64,000 nt of DNA, taken from Chryseobacterium gallinarum. Its GTDB lineage: Bacteria > Bacteroidota > Bacteroidia > Flavobacteriales > Weeksellaceae. Positions 53,561 through 62,744 of this stretch are shown in pieces. Location: assembly GCF_001021975.1 (NCBI RefSeq), contig NZ_CP009928.1, positions 1,488,001 to 1,552,000 on the forward strand, given 5' to 3'. Positions within the stretch are counted from its first letter, which is position 1. The number at the start of each line of letters is the position of its first letter. The notes beneath the pieces are model-generated. The model searched no databases. It was not told where the DNA came from and saw only the letters and a program-made list of their open reading frames with translations. The position numbers were made by a program, and so were the translations under genes.

Positions 53561-54041
53561 TTTTATAGGTTAAATATTGATAGTAATCTACTTTTAAACC
53601 TTCTATCTCTTTCGGCATCCAGCCGTTTAATGATTGCGTGAATTTCAACAGCTTATTTTCCAGATCTTCGTCCAAAGAAATATTTTTCAAATCTGAATCC
53701 ATATGCCTGAGCCTGAACAATCCTGTTTTTCCTTCACAATTTACCAAAAATCTAACGGTAATATAACCATTGACCTTCTTTTCTGAAAATATATTTTCTT
53801 TTTTAAGTTTTTCAATAATAGCGATTTTTTCACCCTTATACCCGAACGTCTTTGGCCCGTGATAATATTGAAAGCTGAAAGGCTTATCCTTTCGGGCTCC
53901 ACACTTCTTAAAACCTGGTTCATCAAGCTTTTCATCAAAGACTATATCTCCTACAATATCCGGATATTTGCTTACGGTTTTCTCAGCCTGACAAGACATC
54001 TGGATAAAAGTAAACAATGCAAAGAGATACAGGCTTTTCAT
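53526..54041 (-). CDS. Small lipoprotein with TonB C-terminal-like domain
   Basis: 171 residues. Signal MKSLYLFALFTFIQMSC with lipobox (QMSC). The C-terminal part (about 85-165) reads KKVNGYITVRFLVNCEGKTG and ends DYYQYLTYKIENGKV, a pattern I associate with the TonB C-terminal-like fold (xxVxFxVxxxGxxxxxR). It is between miaB (9 bases upstream) and the TPR gene (overlapping). A second such domain is at 55658-56137. Confidence 0.62.
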   Translation of the reverse strand: MKSLYLFALFTFIQMSCQAEKTVSKYPDIVGDIVFDEKLDEPGFKKCGARKDKPFSFQYYHGPKTFGYKGEKIAIIEKLKKENIFSEKKVNGYITVRFLVNCEGKTGLFRLRHMDSDLKNISLDEDLENKLLKFTQSLNGWMPKEIEGLKVDYYQYLTYKIENGKVSEVLP

Positions 54042-54050
54042 AGCTCTGAA

Positions 54051-55496
54051 TTATTCAACTATCTTTCCCAAAAGTGTGCCTTGGGTATTGTCATAGACAA
54101 AAACGTCCACAATGTCACCTATTTTCTGTCCTTCAAGCTTATCAAAAACACAAACTGCATTCTGGGAATTTCTTCCTTTCCATTGGTTTTCGTTCTTTTT
54201 AGAGGTGCCTTCGATCAAAATCTGATGGGTTCTTCCCACATAAGATTTCATTCTTTTTCTGGAAAGTTCTCCCTGTAATGCAATAACTTCTGCCAAGCGT
54301 CTTTGTTTTACGTCGGCAGGAATGTTATCTTCCATTTTTTTGTGCGCAGGCGTTCCCGGTCTTTCTGAATAAGCGAACATGTATCCGTAGTCATACTCCA
54401 CTTCTTTCATTAAACTTAATGTATCCTGATGATCTTCTTCAGATTCATTACAGAATCCAACGATCATATCCTGTGAAAAGGCAACATCAGGAACAATTTC
54501 CTTCGCCTTTTTAATTAAATCAAGGTATTCTTCACGGGTATGCTGCCTGTTCATGGCTACCAGCATATTATTGCTTCCGCTCTGTACCGGGAGGTGTACG
54601 TATTTACAGATATTGTCGTGTTTTGCCATCATCCTGAATACATCCAGGCTCATATCCTGAGGATTGGAAGTTGAGAATCTGATTCTCATTTCCGGTACTG
54701 CTTTAGCCACCTGATCAAGCAGCTGCGCAAAGTTTACCGCTGTTGCTTTCTGCATTTCAGAGGCCTTGGCAAAGTCTTTTTTAGGACCACCTCCATACCA
54801 TAAGTACGAGTCTACATTTTGTCCCAACAAGGTAATTTCTTTATACCCGCTGTTCCAAAGAGCCTTACATTCATCAATAATTGAATGTGGATCACGGCTT
54901 CTTTCTCTTCCTCTCGTAAATGGAACCACACAGAAGGTACACATATTATCACAGCCTCTGGTAATGGTAACAAAGGCTGTTACTCCGTTTCCTCCTAAAC
55001 GGACCGGATTGATATCGGCATAGGTTTCTTCTTTGGAAAGAATAACGTTGATAGCGTCTCTTCCATCTTCGGTTTCTTTCAATAAGTTAGGCAAGTCCCT
55101 ATATGCATCAGGTCCTACAACAAGATCCACCAGTTGCTCTTCTTCCAGAAATTTTGTTTTTAACCTCTCCGCCATACACCCTAGAACACCGACCGTCATA
55201 TTCGGTTTTTCTTTCTTCAGATTCTTAAATTGGGAAAGACGCATCCTTACAGTCTGTTCTGCTTTTTCACGGATGGAACATGTATTTAACAGAATAAGGT
55301 CTGCTTCCTCCACCTTCATGGTGGTATTATACCCTTGTTCATTAAGTATGGATGCAACAATTTCGGAGTCAGAAAAATTCATCTGGCAACCATAGCTTTC
55401 CAAAAACAGTTTTTTAGAATTCTCAGGTCTTTCTGCAATTGCAAAAGCTTCTCCCTGTTTTGTTTCGTCTATATATTTTTCCTGCACAGCAATCAA
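54051..55496 (-). CDS. miaB: tRNA-2-methylthio-N6-dimethylallyladenosine synthase MiaB
   Basis: 481 residues. UPF0004 domain with cluster Cys residues in [13 protein letters not shown] (about 36), [11 protein letters not shown] (about 71) and [11 protein letters not shown] (about 105). The radical-SAM motif [11 protein letters not shown] (about 181) and a C-terminal TRAM domain (about 410-475) follow. It adds a methylthio group to i6A37 of tRNAs. No ATG precedes residue 38, so the start is TTG (55496) or GTG (55487). A -7 box TATCTTTG is at 55536-55543 and a 22-bp palindrome lies between. Confidence 0.95.
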   Translation of the reverse strand: MIAVQEKYIDETKQGEAFAIAERPENSKKLFLESYGCQMNFSDSEIVASILNEQGYNTTMKVEEADLILLNTCSIREKAEQTVRMRLSQFKNLKKEKPNMTVGVLGCMAERLKTKFLEEEQLVDLVVGPDAYRDLPNLLKETEDGRDAINVILSKEETYADINPVRLGGNGVTAFVTITRGCDNMCTFCVVPFTRGRERSRDPHSIIDECKALWNSGYKEITLLGQNVDSYLWYGGGPKKDFAKASEMQKATAVNFAQLLDQVAKAVPEMRIRFSTSNPQDMSLDVFRMMAKHDNICKYVHLPVQSGSNNMLVAMNRQHTREEYLDLIKKAKEIVPDVAFSQDMIVGFCNESEEDHQDTLSLMKEVEYDYGYMFAYSERPGTPAHKKMEDNIPADVKQRRLAEVIALQGELSRKRMKSYVGRTHQILIEGTSKKNENQWKGRNSQNAVCVFDKLEGQKIGDIVDVFVYDNTQGTLLGKIVE

Positions 55497-55502
55497 TTTA
55501 AG

Positions 55503-55524
55503 GTTCGTATTTTAAAATACGAAC
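55503..55524. promoter_or_regulatory. Perfect 22-bp palindrome before miaB
   Basis: GTTCGTATTTT/AAAATACGAAC, 11-bp arms without spacer, lies 7 bases before the miaB start and just downstream of a -7 box (55536-55543). The place is right for an operator that blocks transcription or for a structure in the leader. Confidence 0.5.
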
Positions 55525-55657
55525 GGATGAGTCTGCAAAGATACAAAATATTGTGACAGAATGGCAGGGGTTTATGCTGCTTATATCAATTAAAAAAATC
55601 AGGGATATTCTGAATCAGTTTGTATGAGAACTCCTTTATTTGGTCTTTCAATGCAAA

Positions 55658-56137
55658 TTACATATCAATAGATAAAGAAGAAAAGTTCATTTTCAACTTC
55701 ATCTCGGATTTTACAGGCTGCCGACCACAGGTTGCAGGAGCCCAGTTTTTCTTTATCCTTCTTACCACATACTGCATATCATCAAAAAAAACCTCACTGT
55801 TCAGGACCTTTGGAAAGCCTGTTACATCCACTACCTTTCCCGTTGCATCAATCGTTAAGGTAAAAGTAAAGTCTCCGCTTAACGTATAAAAGTCTGCGTT
55901 CAGATAGGTGTACATATATTTGCTTAATATATCCTTGTATGCGGACGCTCCTCCTTCAAAAGAAGCCGGGTTAAAATCATTGCATTTCACCGCTACCTGC
56001 AGGAAAGGTTCTTTAATATCTATTTTAAAAAGATTTTTATTATTCTCTATGATAAAGGAATCATCCCTGTCTTCAAGATCCTGTGCCCAGGAAAAACCAG
56101 CTATACAAAAGGCAAAAAATAAAAGTATAGTTCTCAT
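55658..56137 (-). CDS. Secreted protein with TonB C-terminal-like domain
   Basis: 159 residues. Signal MRTILLFFAFCIAGFSWAQ. The C-terminal half shows DFTFTLTIDATGKVVDVTGF and VRRIKKNWAPATCGRQPVKSEM, close to the pattern of periplasmic TonB C-terminal domains (transfer of a basic, strand-rich module), but without a membrane anchor. It is not adjacent to ExbB/ExbD. Upstream of miaB, with 161 bases between. Function unknown. Confidence 0.6.
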   Translation of the reverse strand: MRTILLFFAFCIAGFSWAQDLEDRDDSFIIENNKNLFKIDIKEPFLQVAVKCNDFNPASFEGGASAYKDILSKYMYTYLNADFYTLSGDFTFTLTIDATGKVVDVTGFPKVLNSEVFFDDMQYVVRRIKKNWAPATCGRQPVKSEMKLKMNFSSLSIDM

Positions 56138-56201
56138 AACTTTATTTTATTCATTAATTATTGGGCAAAGGTAAATATTTAACTTTCTTATAAAAAAGAA
56201 A

Positions 56202-56222
56202 ACTTCGCACGGTGTACGAAGT
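56202..56222 (-). terminator. Terminator of the pyruvate oxidase-like gene
   Basis: Minus-strand arms ACTTCG/CGAAGT with a 9-base loop, followed by TTTCTTTTTT. Confidence 0.78.
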
Positions 56223-56256
56223 CTTTGGTGGTTATTGTAGTAAATTTTAAGAGATA

Positions 56257-57990
56257 CTACAACAATCCTTTAATATGTTTATAGTTTGTCTTTACTGTTT
56301 CCAGGACCTCATCCATTTTACCGCCAAGCATCAGTTGCGCCATCGATTTTGTCATTCCTATCACCTGATCTAATTCAATTTTTGGAGGAAGAGCCAATGC
56401 ATTGGGGTTAGTAAAGATATTCAAAAGATAAGGTCCGTTATAATGCAGACATTCATTAATAGCACTTTCGACATCCTCAGGCTTATGAACATTTTTTCCG
56501 GGATATCCCATTGCCTGCGCTATCAACGCAAAATCAGGGTTTATCATATCTGTTTCGTTATCCGGCATTCCTCCTACTTCCATTTCAAGCTTTACCATTC
56601 CTAAGGCTCTGTTATTGAAAACAATAAGTTTTATAGGCAATTTATATTGAAAAATAGTTGCCATATCTCCCAATAGCATAGACAATCCTCCATCTCCACA
56701 CATTGCAATCACCTGCTTTCCGGGATGAGCTAAAGCTGCTCCGATGGCCATGGGCATTGCATTAGCCATTGAGCCATGATTAAATGAGCCCAGCATCTTT
56801 CTTTCTCCTGTCCCTGTAATAAATCTGGCGCCCCATACACAGCACATTCCCGTGTCTACAGTAAAAATCGCATCTTTCTCAGCCAGCCGGTCCAAAGTAT
56901 GGGCCACATATTCCGGCTGGATGGCATCTTCTTTACCATAGTCTTTTACATAAGTCATCAAATTTTCTTTCACTTTATCATAAAAGGCCAGTTGCTCATT
57001 CAGAAAATGAACATCCGTTTTCTCTTTCAAAAGGGGAAACAAGGCGTTGATGGTTTCTTTAACGTCACCGGTAAGCCCCAGCTCGAGTTTTGCCCTTCTT
57101 CCTAACCTCTCAGGACTCTCCTCTATCTGTACGATTTTATTTTTCACGGGCATGAATTTCTGGTAAGGAAAGTCTGTTCCCAAAAGAAGGACTAAATCTG
57201 CTTCATGCATGGCGTGGTAGGCGGATGGGAGCCCCAACAATCCGGTGAGGCCTACTTCATTAGGATTATTAGGCTGGATGGCCATTTTTCCTCTGAAAGA
57301 ATATCCTACAGGGGCTTTTAGCCATTGGGAAAGCTGTACCACTTCAGCATTGGCATGTCCAGCGCCAATTCCGCAGTAAATGGTTACTTTTTCACTTTCA
57401 TTAATGAGGGCGGCAAGATGCTTTAGCTCATCATCAGAAGGCCTGATTACCGGATTTGTTTTAAAAACCCGGTTAGAAGTAGTAGCTTCTTCGGCATCTA
57501 ATTCAGAAACATCCCCCGGAAGCCCGATAACGGCAACACCTTTTTTGGAAATGGCATGCTGTATGGCGGTTTGCACTATCCTTTGCACCTGCTCCGGCCT
57601 TGTAATCATCTGGTTATAATAACTACAGTCATCGAACAATTTTATTGTATTGGTCTCCTGGAAGTAATCCATTCCCATTTCATCACTGGGAATCGTTGAA
57701 GCGATAACCAACATCGGAACGTGCGATTTGTGCGCTTCGTACACCCCATTGATAAGATGCACATGGCCGGGGCCACAGCTTCCTGCACATACGGCAAAAC
57801 CATCCAATTCTGCTTCAGCCGCCGCAGCATAGGCGCCCACTTCCTCATGCCGCACATGAATCCACTCTATACTGCTTTTTTTGACTGCAACATTCAGATG
57901 GTTGAGACTATCTCCCGTTACTGCATAAATTCTTTTCACATTAGCGTTTTCGAGCATTTCAACAATCTGCTCTGCTATATTCTTAGCCAT
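56257..57990 (-). CDS. poxB: Thiamine-diphosphate-dependent pyruvate oxidase/dehydrogenase
   Basis: 577 residues from the ATG at 57990 (MAKNIAEQIVEMLENA); a 14-codon upstream extension is rejected. N-terminal TPP-binding catalytic Glu in WIHVRHEEVGAYAAAAEAEL (about 50), a central FAD/nucleotide-type domain (about 190-330) and the C-terminal TPP motif GDGGLSMLLGDMATI (about 440) with NNRALGM. The layout fits PoxB-like pyruvate:quinone oxidoreductase, which makes acetate and CO2; acetolactate synthase is a related alternative but lacks this length match. Monocistronic with own terminator. Confidence 0.85.
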   Translation of the reverse strand: MAKNIAEQIVEMLENANVKRIYAVTGDSLNHLNVAVKKSSIEWIHVRHEEVGAYAAAAEAELDGFAVCAGSCGPGHVHLINGVYEAHKSHVPMLVIASTIPSDEMGMDYFQETNTIKLFDDCSYYNQMITRPEQVQRIVQTAIQHAISKKGVAVIGLPGDVSELDAEEATTSNRVFKTNPVIRPSDDELKHLAALINESEKVTIYCGIGAGHANAEVVQLSQWLKAPVGYSFRGKMAIQPNNPNEVGLTGLLGLPSAYHAMHEADLVLLLGTDFPYQKFMPVKNKIVQIEESPERLGRRAKLELGLTGDVKETINALFPLLKEKTDVHFLNEQLAFYDKVKENLMTYVKDYGKEDAIQPEYVAHTLDRLAEKDAIFTVDTGMCCVWGARFITGTGERKMLGSFNHGSMANAMPMAIGAALAHPGKQVIAMCGDGGLSMLLGDMATIFQYKLPIKLIVFNNRALGMVKLEMEVGGMPDNETDMINPDFALIAQAMGYPGKNVHKPEDVESAINECLHYNGPYLLNIFTNPNALALPPKIELDQVIGMTKSMAQLMLGGKMDEVLETVKTNYKHIKGLL

Positions 57991-58126
57991 ATTAATAGAT
58001 TTGGTGGTTATTTTTTGGATGAAATACAGCATTAAAACCCTGTATTTCTATCAAATTTAACCAATTAAATTGAACCATCCGTAGAATTTCAATGTTAAAA
58101 ATTTGTAATTTTATTATCATTAAACT

Positions 58127-58150
58127 TAACAGGTTTTGAAAAACCTGTTA
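58127..58150. repeat. 24-bp palindromic repeat
   Basis: TAACAGGTTTT and AAAACCTGTTA with a two-base centre, followed by GGTTTACC. I remember AACAGGTTTT/AAAACCTGTT-type palindromes as scattered between genes in flavobacterial chromosomes. It lies in the 227-base gap between the pyruvate oxidase-like gene start and the lysA terminator. Confidence 0.4.
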
Positions 58151-58218
58151 GGTTTACCAACGAAATTCTTTGTTATCAAAACCCAAAATTCATAATATTT
58201 TTAAGTTGGGAACAAAAA

Positions 58219-58239
58219 CGGCTGCCCAAAGGACAGCCG
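58219..58239 (-). terminator. Terminator of lysA
   Basis: Minus-strand stem CGGCTG-CC/GG-CAGCCG with one bulge and a TTTTTG tail, 20 bases after the lysA stop. Confidence 0.75.
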
Positions 58240-58259
58240 CTCATTTTATATGTTTTGAT

Positions 58260-59459
58260 TTAAATAACTTCGATCTGATTTCTCAATAAATCCTCAAACT
58301 CATCTCTTTTACGGATCAGATGAGCTTTTCCGTCTAAGAATAAAACTTCTGCCGGTTTTAATCTTGAATTGAAATTTGAGCTCATCTCGAAGCCATAAGC
58401 TCCTGCATTATGGAATGCAAGAATGTCTCCTTCACGTACTTCATTCAGTTTTCTATCCCAGGCGAAAGTATCCGTTTCACAGATATTGCCGACTACTGTA
58501 TAAATTCTTTCAGCTCCTTTCGGATTTGATAAATTTTCAATTACATGGTAAGAATCATAGAACATCGGACGGATCAGGTGATTGAAACCGGAATTGACTC
58601 CTACAAACACCGTAGCTGTCGTTTGCTTAATCACATTCGCTTTCACTAAAAGATATCCGCTTTTTCCCACTAAAAATTTCCCCGGTTCAAACCATAATTC
58701 GAATTTTCTTCCGGTTGATTTTGAAAACTCCCCAAGTACTCTTTCTACTTTTTTACCAAGTGTTTTAACGTCTGTTTCTTCTTCACTATCCTGGTAGGGA
58801 ATTTTAAAACCGCTTCCCATATCCAGATATTTCAGGTTAGGGAAATGTTCAGAAAGCTCCAGCATAATATCCAAAGCCTGGAGAAATACTTCAGGATCTT
58901 TAATTTCACTCCCTGTGTGCATGTGAAGCCCTTCAACATTCACATTGGTGCTCTTCATCACTCTTTCAATGTGACGAAGCTGGTGGATGGAAATCCCGAA
59001 TTTACTATCGATATGCCCTGTTGAAATTTTATAGTTTCCTCCTGCAAAAATATGCGGATTGATTCTTACAAAAATTGGATAAGAGTTTCCGTATTTATTC
59101 CCGAATTGTTCGAGTATAGAAATGTTATCAATGTTAATATGAACTCCGAAGGTCATAGCCTCTTCTATTTCAGCCAGGTCAACACAGTTTGGGGTAAACA
59201 ATATTTTTTCCTTCGGAAATCCTGCTTTTAATCCAAGTTTAACCTCATTAATAGATACACAATCCAAAGAAGCACCCAGGTTCTTGACATACTTAAGGAT
59301 ATTGATGTTTGTCAACGCTTTTGCTGCGTAGAAGAACTTTGTGTGTTTTAAAAAAGAAGATGTAAGTTTCTCGTATTGAATTTTGATGGACTCCGCATCA
59401 TACACATACACCGGGGTGCCAAACTCATTGGCAATCTTTAATAATTCTTTTGAATTCAT
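58260..59459 (-). CDS. lysA: Diaminopimelate decarboxylase
   Basis: 399 residues. PLP-binding Lys in FFYAAKALTNIN (about 47), glycine-rich YLDMGSGFKIP (about 220), the WFEPGKFLVGKSGY block (about 263) and the active-site ETDTFAWDRKL Cys/Glu region (VGNICETDTFA, about 330). Last step of lysine synthesis from meso-diaminopimelate. Flanked by terminators on both sides, so monocistronic. Confidence 0.95.
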   Translation of the reverse strand: MNSKELLKIANEFGTPVYVYDAESIKIQYEKLTSSFLKHTKFFYAAKALTNINILKYVKNLGASLDCVSINEVKLGLKAGFPKEKILFTPNCVDLAEIEEAMTFGVHINIDNISILEQFGNKYGNSYPIFVRINPHIFAGGNYKISTGHIDSKFGISIHQLRHIERVMKSTNVNVEGLHMHTGSEIKDPEVFLQALDIMLELSEHFPNLKYLDMGSGFKIPYQDSEEETDVKTLGKKVERVLGEFSKSTGRKFELWFEPGKFLVGKSGYLLVKANVIKQTTATVFVGVNSGFNHLIRPMFYDSYHVIENLSNPKGAERIYTVVGNICETDTFAWDRKLNEVREGDILAFHNAGAYGFEMSSNFNSRLKPAEVLFLDGKAHLIRKRDEFEDLLRNQIEVI

Positions 59460-59482
59460 AATTTCATTTTAACATAAAAAAA

Positions 59483-59509
59483 GGCAGATTCTTCGAAAAA
59501 GAGCCTGCC
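59483..59509 (-). terminator. Hairpin terminator between the exonuclease gene and lysA
   Basis: Minus-strand arms GGCAG/CTGCC with inner TCTT/AAGA pairing, then a run of T. It ends transcripts coming from the exonuclease gene before lysA. Confidence 0.7.
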
Positions 59510-59696
59510 ACATTAATTATTTTTTATGCAAGACAAGTCTTTTAAATATTCCAAACCTTAGAGAACTTTACAGCTCCCTTTTTTCCAGTTTTAATTTGTT
59601 TAAAAATTTGCATTGCTTCTTTTATTTTTTGCAAAAATACTATTTATTTTTTTATTCTGAGGAAATTGGTTGGAAAAGCACCCTGTTCTTTGTTGA

Positions 59697-60920
59697 TCAT
59701 TTTGGTAATGGTAATGTCTCAAAATCACCACGAAGCAGTGCCAGCTGCAATTCGTTGTTCAGATCTGCTGAGGATAACGGAAGGTCAATTTTCAATTTAG
59801 CCAGCTTACTGAGGGTTTGTATCTGGGTGAAAAGTTCATAAAAGCCAAAGGATATTACTTTGCCGTTTTCTATAATTAAAAACAACTTCTCTCCTAATTT
59901 CCTTCCCGCGCCCAGCCAGAGTTCATTTCTTTTTTTGAATTCTATCTTCTGTTTCAGTACGGCAGCATCTCCGAATTCTGCCATAGCTTCAATAAACTGG
60001 CTGGCTTTTGTTCCCTGGGTGAAAGACCTGAATTTCAGGATTGGCTTCTCTGTTTTGTTGAGTTTATTTTTTTCGACAACATATTTATTGTTCCTAAAAT
60101 AAAGCCCGAAAGGCAGTACCTCTTTCTTTTTGATATTTTTAGAATTAAGGATCAGCTTGGCAATAATATCCGTTCCTGTAAGTTCAAAATTGATCTGTTC
60201 AACATCCTTCTGAATCTGTTCCCATTTTTTAGATTTGGAATTGAAAACCTTTTTCGAAAACTTATTAATATCCTGAACATAATCGGAAAAGATAATACGG
60301 CCGGCTTCATCCTGGAAATAGACAAATCCTTTATCATTAGGAAGATCCTGGGTTAGCTCTTTTATCTTATTGATGTAGGTTTTCGCATTGGTTTCTTCAT
60401 GCTGCTTCTGAATGATCTCATTTTCCGTATCTTTTGAAATCAGCAGCTTGAACAGTTCCAGCGTTGCCCTTGCATCTCCTTCCGCTCTATGATGGTTCGT
60501 GAGTGGGATTCCCAATGACTTGACAAGTTTCCCCAATGAGTAACTTACCTCTTCGGGAATCAGTTTCTTAGCCAATGGAATGGTATCCAGCGTATTGGTT
60601 TTAAAATCATACCCCAGCCTTTTAAAAGACTGGCGCAGCATTCTGTAGTCAAACTCAATATTATGACCTACCAATGTAGTATTTTCCGTAATCTCAATCA
60701 CCCGGCGGGCAATTTCATGAAATTTCGGGGCCGTTTTTACCATTTTGGGAGTAATTCCGGTCAGCTTCTGTACGAAAGGAGTGATGTCGCTTTCAGGATT
60801 TACAAGAGAGATAAACTGGTCAGTAATTTTCTGCCCATCGTATTTGTAAATGGCAATATCTATAATGCATTCATGCCTATAACCTGCACCATTACTTTCT
60901 ATATCTATAATTGAATACAT
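59697..60920 (-). CDS. DEDDh exonuclease with degenerate UvrC-like (GIY-YIG) domain
   Basis: 407 residues. DnaQ-type exonuclease (about 1-165): DIESNG (about 6-11), HNIEFDYRML (about 86) and HHRAEGDARATLEL (about 143) supply the Asp/Glu/Asp and His-Asp sites. After it, about 195-290, comes DKGFVYFQDEAGRIIFSDY and ELTGTDIIAKLILNSKNIKKK, which line up with the GIY-YIG nuclease of UvrC, but the catalytic Arg and Glu seem lost. The C-terminal part is unassigned. The architecture matches the epsilon/Cho-like fused proteins of Bacteroidota. A DNA repair or processing role is likely. Confidence 0.88.
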   Translation of the reverse strand: MYSIIDIESNGAGYRHECIIDIAIYKYDGQKITDQFISLVNPESDITPFVQKLTGITPKMVKTAPKFHEIARRVIEITENTTLVGHNIEFDYRMLRQSFKRLGYDFKTNTLDTIPLAKKLIPEEVSYSLGKLVKSLGIPLTNHHRAEGDARATLELFKLLISKDTENEIIQKQHEETNAKTYINKIKELTQDLPNDKGFVYFQDEAGRIIFSDYVQDINKFSKKVFNSKSKKWEQIQKDVEQINFELTGTDIIAKLILNSKNIKKKEVLPFGLYFRNNKYVVEKNKLNKTEKPILKFRSFTQGTKASQFIEAMAEFGDAAVLKQKIEFKKRNELWLGAGRKLGEKLFLIIENGKVISFGFYELFTQIQTLSKLAKLKIDLPLSSADLNNELQLALLRGDFETLPLPK

Positions 60921-61082
60921 TTAATTCCCGTTAACTGCTTTTAAATTTATAGTAAGCTTTTGTCCTCATTAAGTAAGCCGGCCTTTAGGGAATATTCCTC
61001 CATACATTGGCTCATTCTTAAAGACAACCTGCTAAAATAACAAAAAAATATATCAAAACATGGCAGACAGCCATATATTGCA

Positions 61083-62609
61083 TTATCTCTTCCGTCCTCC
61101 CAGTCCAAACATACCAAGAATAGCTTTAGCCCCTTCTCTCATTAAAGTATTGGTAAAGGTTCTTCCTGCCTGGCTTTGTAATACCTGTTCAAACATCCCC
61201 GGCTCTTCTTTCACCTGCTTTGTTTTCTGGGTTGGGGCAGGATTTTGGGCTGCCTGCTCCATTCTGCTGGTTAGTATTTCATAAGCAGACTCCTTATCCA
61301 ATGCTTCTTCGTATTTGGCTACTAAAGCAGATTTTCCGGTAAGTTCCGAAACTTCAGCTTCGTTCAGAACATCCATCCTCGATTCCGGAGAAATAAGATA
61401 GGTATGCACCAGTGGAGTAGGGATTCCTTTTTCATCTAAAGCCGTAACAAACGCCTCTCCAATTCCTAAACTCTGTATAAGACTTGAAGCATTATAATAT
61501 TCTGTTGTAGGATAATTTTCCACGGCTTTGGAAATTTCTTTTTTATCTTTCGCTGTAAAGCCTCTTAACGCATGTTGTATTTTCAGTCCCAGCTGAGACA
61601 ACACATTCTCAGGGACATCACCAGGGATCTGGGTAATAAAATAAATTCCAACTCCTTTGGACCGGATCAGCTTCACCATTGTTTCAATTTGCGAAAGAAG
61701 TGCTTTTGACGCTTCATCAAAAATCAGGTGGGCTTCATCAATGAATAATACCAGTTTTGGTTTTCCACTATCCCCTTCTTCAGGAAATGTCATATAAATC
61801 TCCGCAAAAAGCGAAAGCATAAAGGTAGAAAAGAGCTGCGGCTTATTTTGAATATCGGATACCCTTAAAATATTCACCACTCCCTTTCCATCTCTTGTGG
61901 CAAGCAAATCCTGTACATCAAAACTTAGTTCACCAAAGAAATCTGCTGCTCCCTGTTGTTCCAATGCGACGATTGATCGTAAAATTGCCCCTAAAGAAGC
62001 CGGCGCTATGGATCCGTAGTTGGCTGCCAGCTCAGCTTTTCCCTGAGCATTGTCTGTGACGTACTGCAGAACTTTCTTAAGGTCTTTAAGGTCGATCAAA
62101 GGCAGTCCTTTATCATCACAATATTTAAAAACAATTGACATAATACTCTGCTGGGTATCATTCAATTCTAATATTTTACTTAATAAAACCGGCCCGAATT
62201 CTGTAACGGTAGCTCTCAGCTTTACCCCTTTTCCTCCTGAAATGCTCATCAGTTCTACCGGAAAACCTTGTGGGTTATAAGGAAGTTGCGTTTTGGCATA
62301 TCTTTCTTCAATGATGGTATTCATCACCCCTGGTTCTGCTATTCCTGAAAAATCCCCTTTGATATCTAAAACAAGTGACGGAATTCCCGCATGGGAAAGC
62401 TGTTCTGCAAAAACCTGCAACGTTTTGGTTTTCCCGGTCCCCGTTGCTCCTGCAATAAGACCATGCCGGTTAATAGTTTTTAATGGAATGGTAACATTCA
62501 CTTCGGGAACAACTTCTCCGTTCAACATCCCTTTCCCTAATATAATATGTTCTCCTTTTGGAGTATATCTAGCATTTAATTCTTCAATAAATTGTGCTTT
62601 GTCTGCCAT
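61083..62609 (-). CDS. HerA-like ATPase (DUF853 family)
   Basis: 508 residues. Walker A GATGTGKTKTLQ (about 34), Walker B LVLFIDEAHLIFDEA (about 285), and the family end LREGAKAILGMFGLGGRKR. N-terminal KGEHIILGKGMLNGE sets the family start. HerA/FtsK-superfamily translocases pump DNA or remodel complexes; DUF853 proteins are common in bacteria but poorly studied. It has no NurA partner next to it. Monocistronic on the minus strand. Confidence 0.9.
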   Translation of the reverse strand: MADKAQFIEELNARYTPKGEHIILGKGMLNGEVVPEVNVTIPLKTINRHGLIAGATGTGKTKTLQVFAEQLSHAGIPSLVLDIKGDFSGIAEPGVMNTIIEERYAKTQLPYNPQGFPVELMSISGGKGVKLRATVTEFGPVLLSKILELNDTQQSIMSIVFKYCDDKGLPLIDLKDLKKVLQYVTDNAQGKAELAANYGSIAPASLGAILRSIVALEQQGAADFFGELSFDVQDLLATRDGKGVVNILRVSDIQNKPQLFSTFMLSLFAEIYMTFPEEGDSGKPKLVLFIDEAHLIFDEASKALLSQIETMVKLIRSKGVGIYFITQIPGDVPENVLSQLGLKIQHALRGFTAKDKKEISKAVENYPTTEYYNASSLIQSLGIGEAFVTALDEKGIPTPLVHTYLISPESRMDVLNEAEVSELTGKSALVAKYEEALDKESAYEILTSRMEQAAQNPAPTQKTKQVKEEPGMFEQVLQSQAGRTFTNTLMREGAKAILGMFGLGGRKR

Positions 62610-62744
62610 TTGCTCTCTTTTTTTTAACTTATAAATATAAAAGTTTTTATAAAATATTTGATAATATAAACCATATTATATCATTAAGGTTTGTTTTCAG
62701 ATTCACCAGATTTATATGTAACTTCGCGATAAAAAGCACAATAC

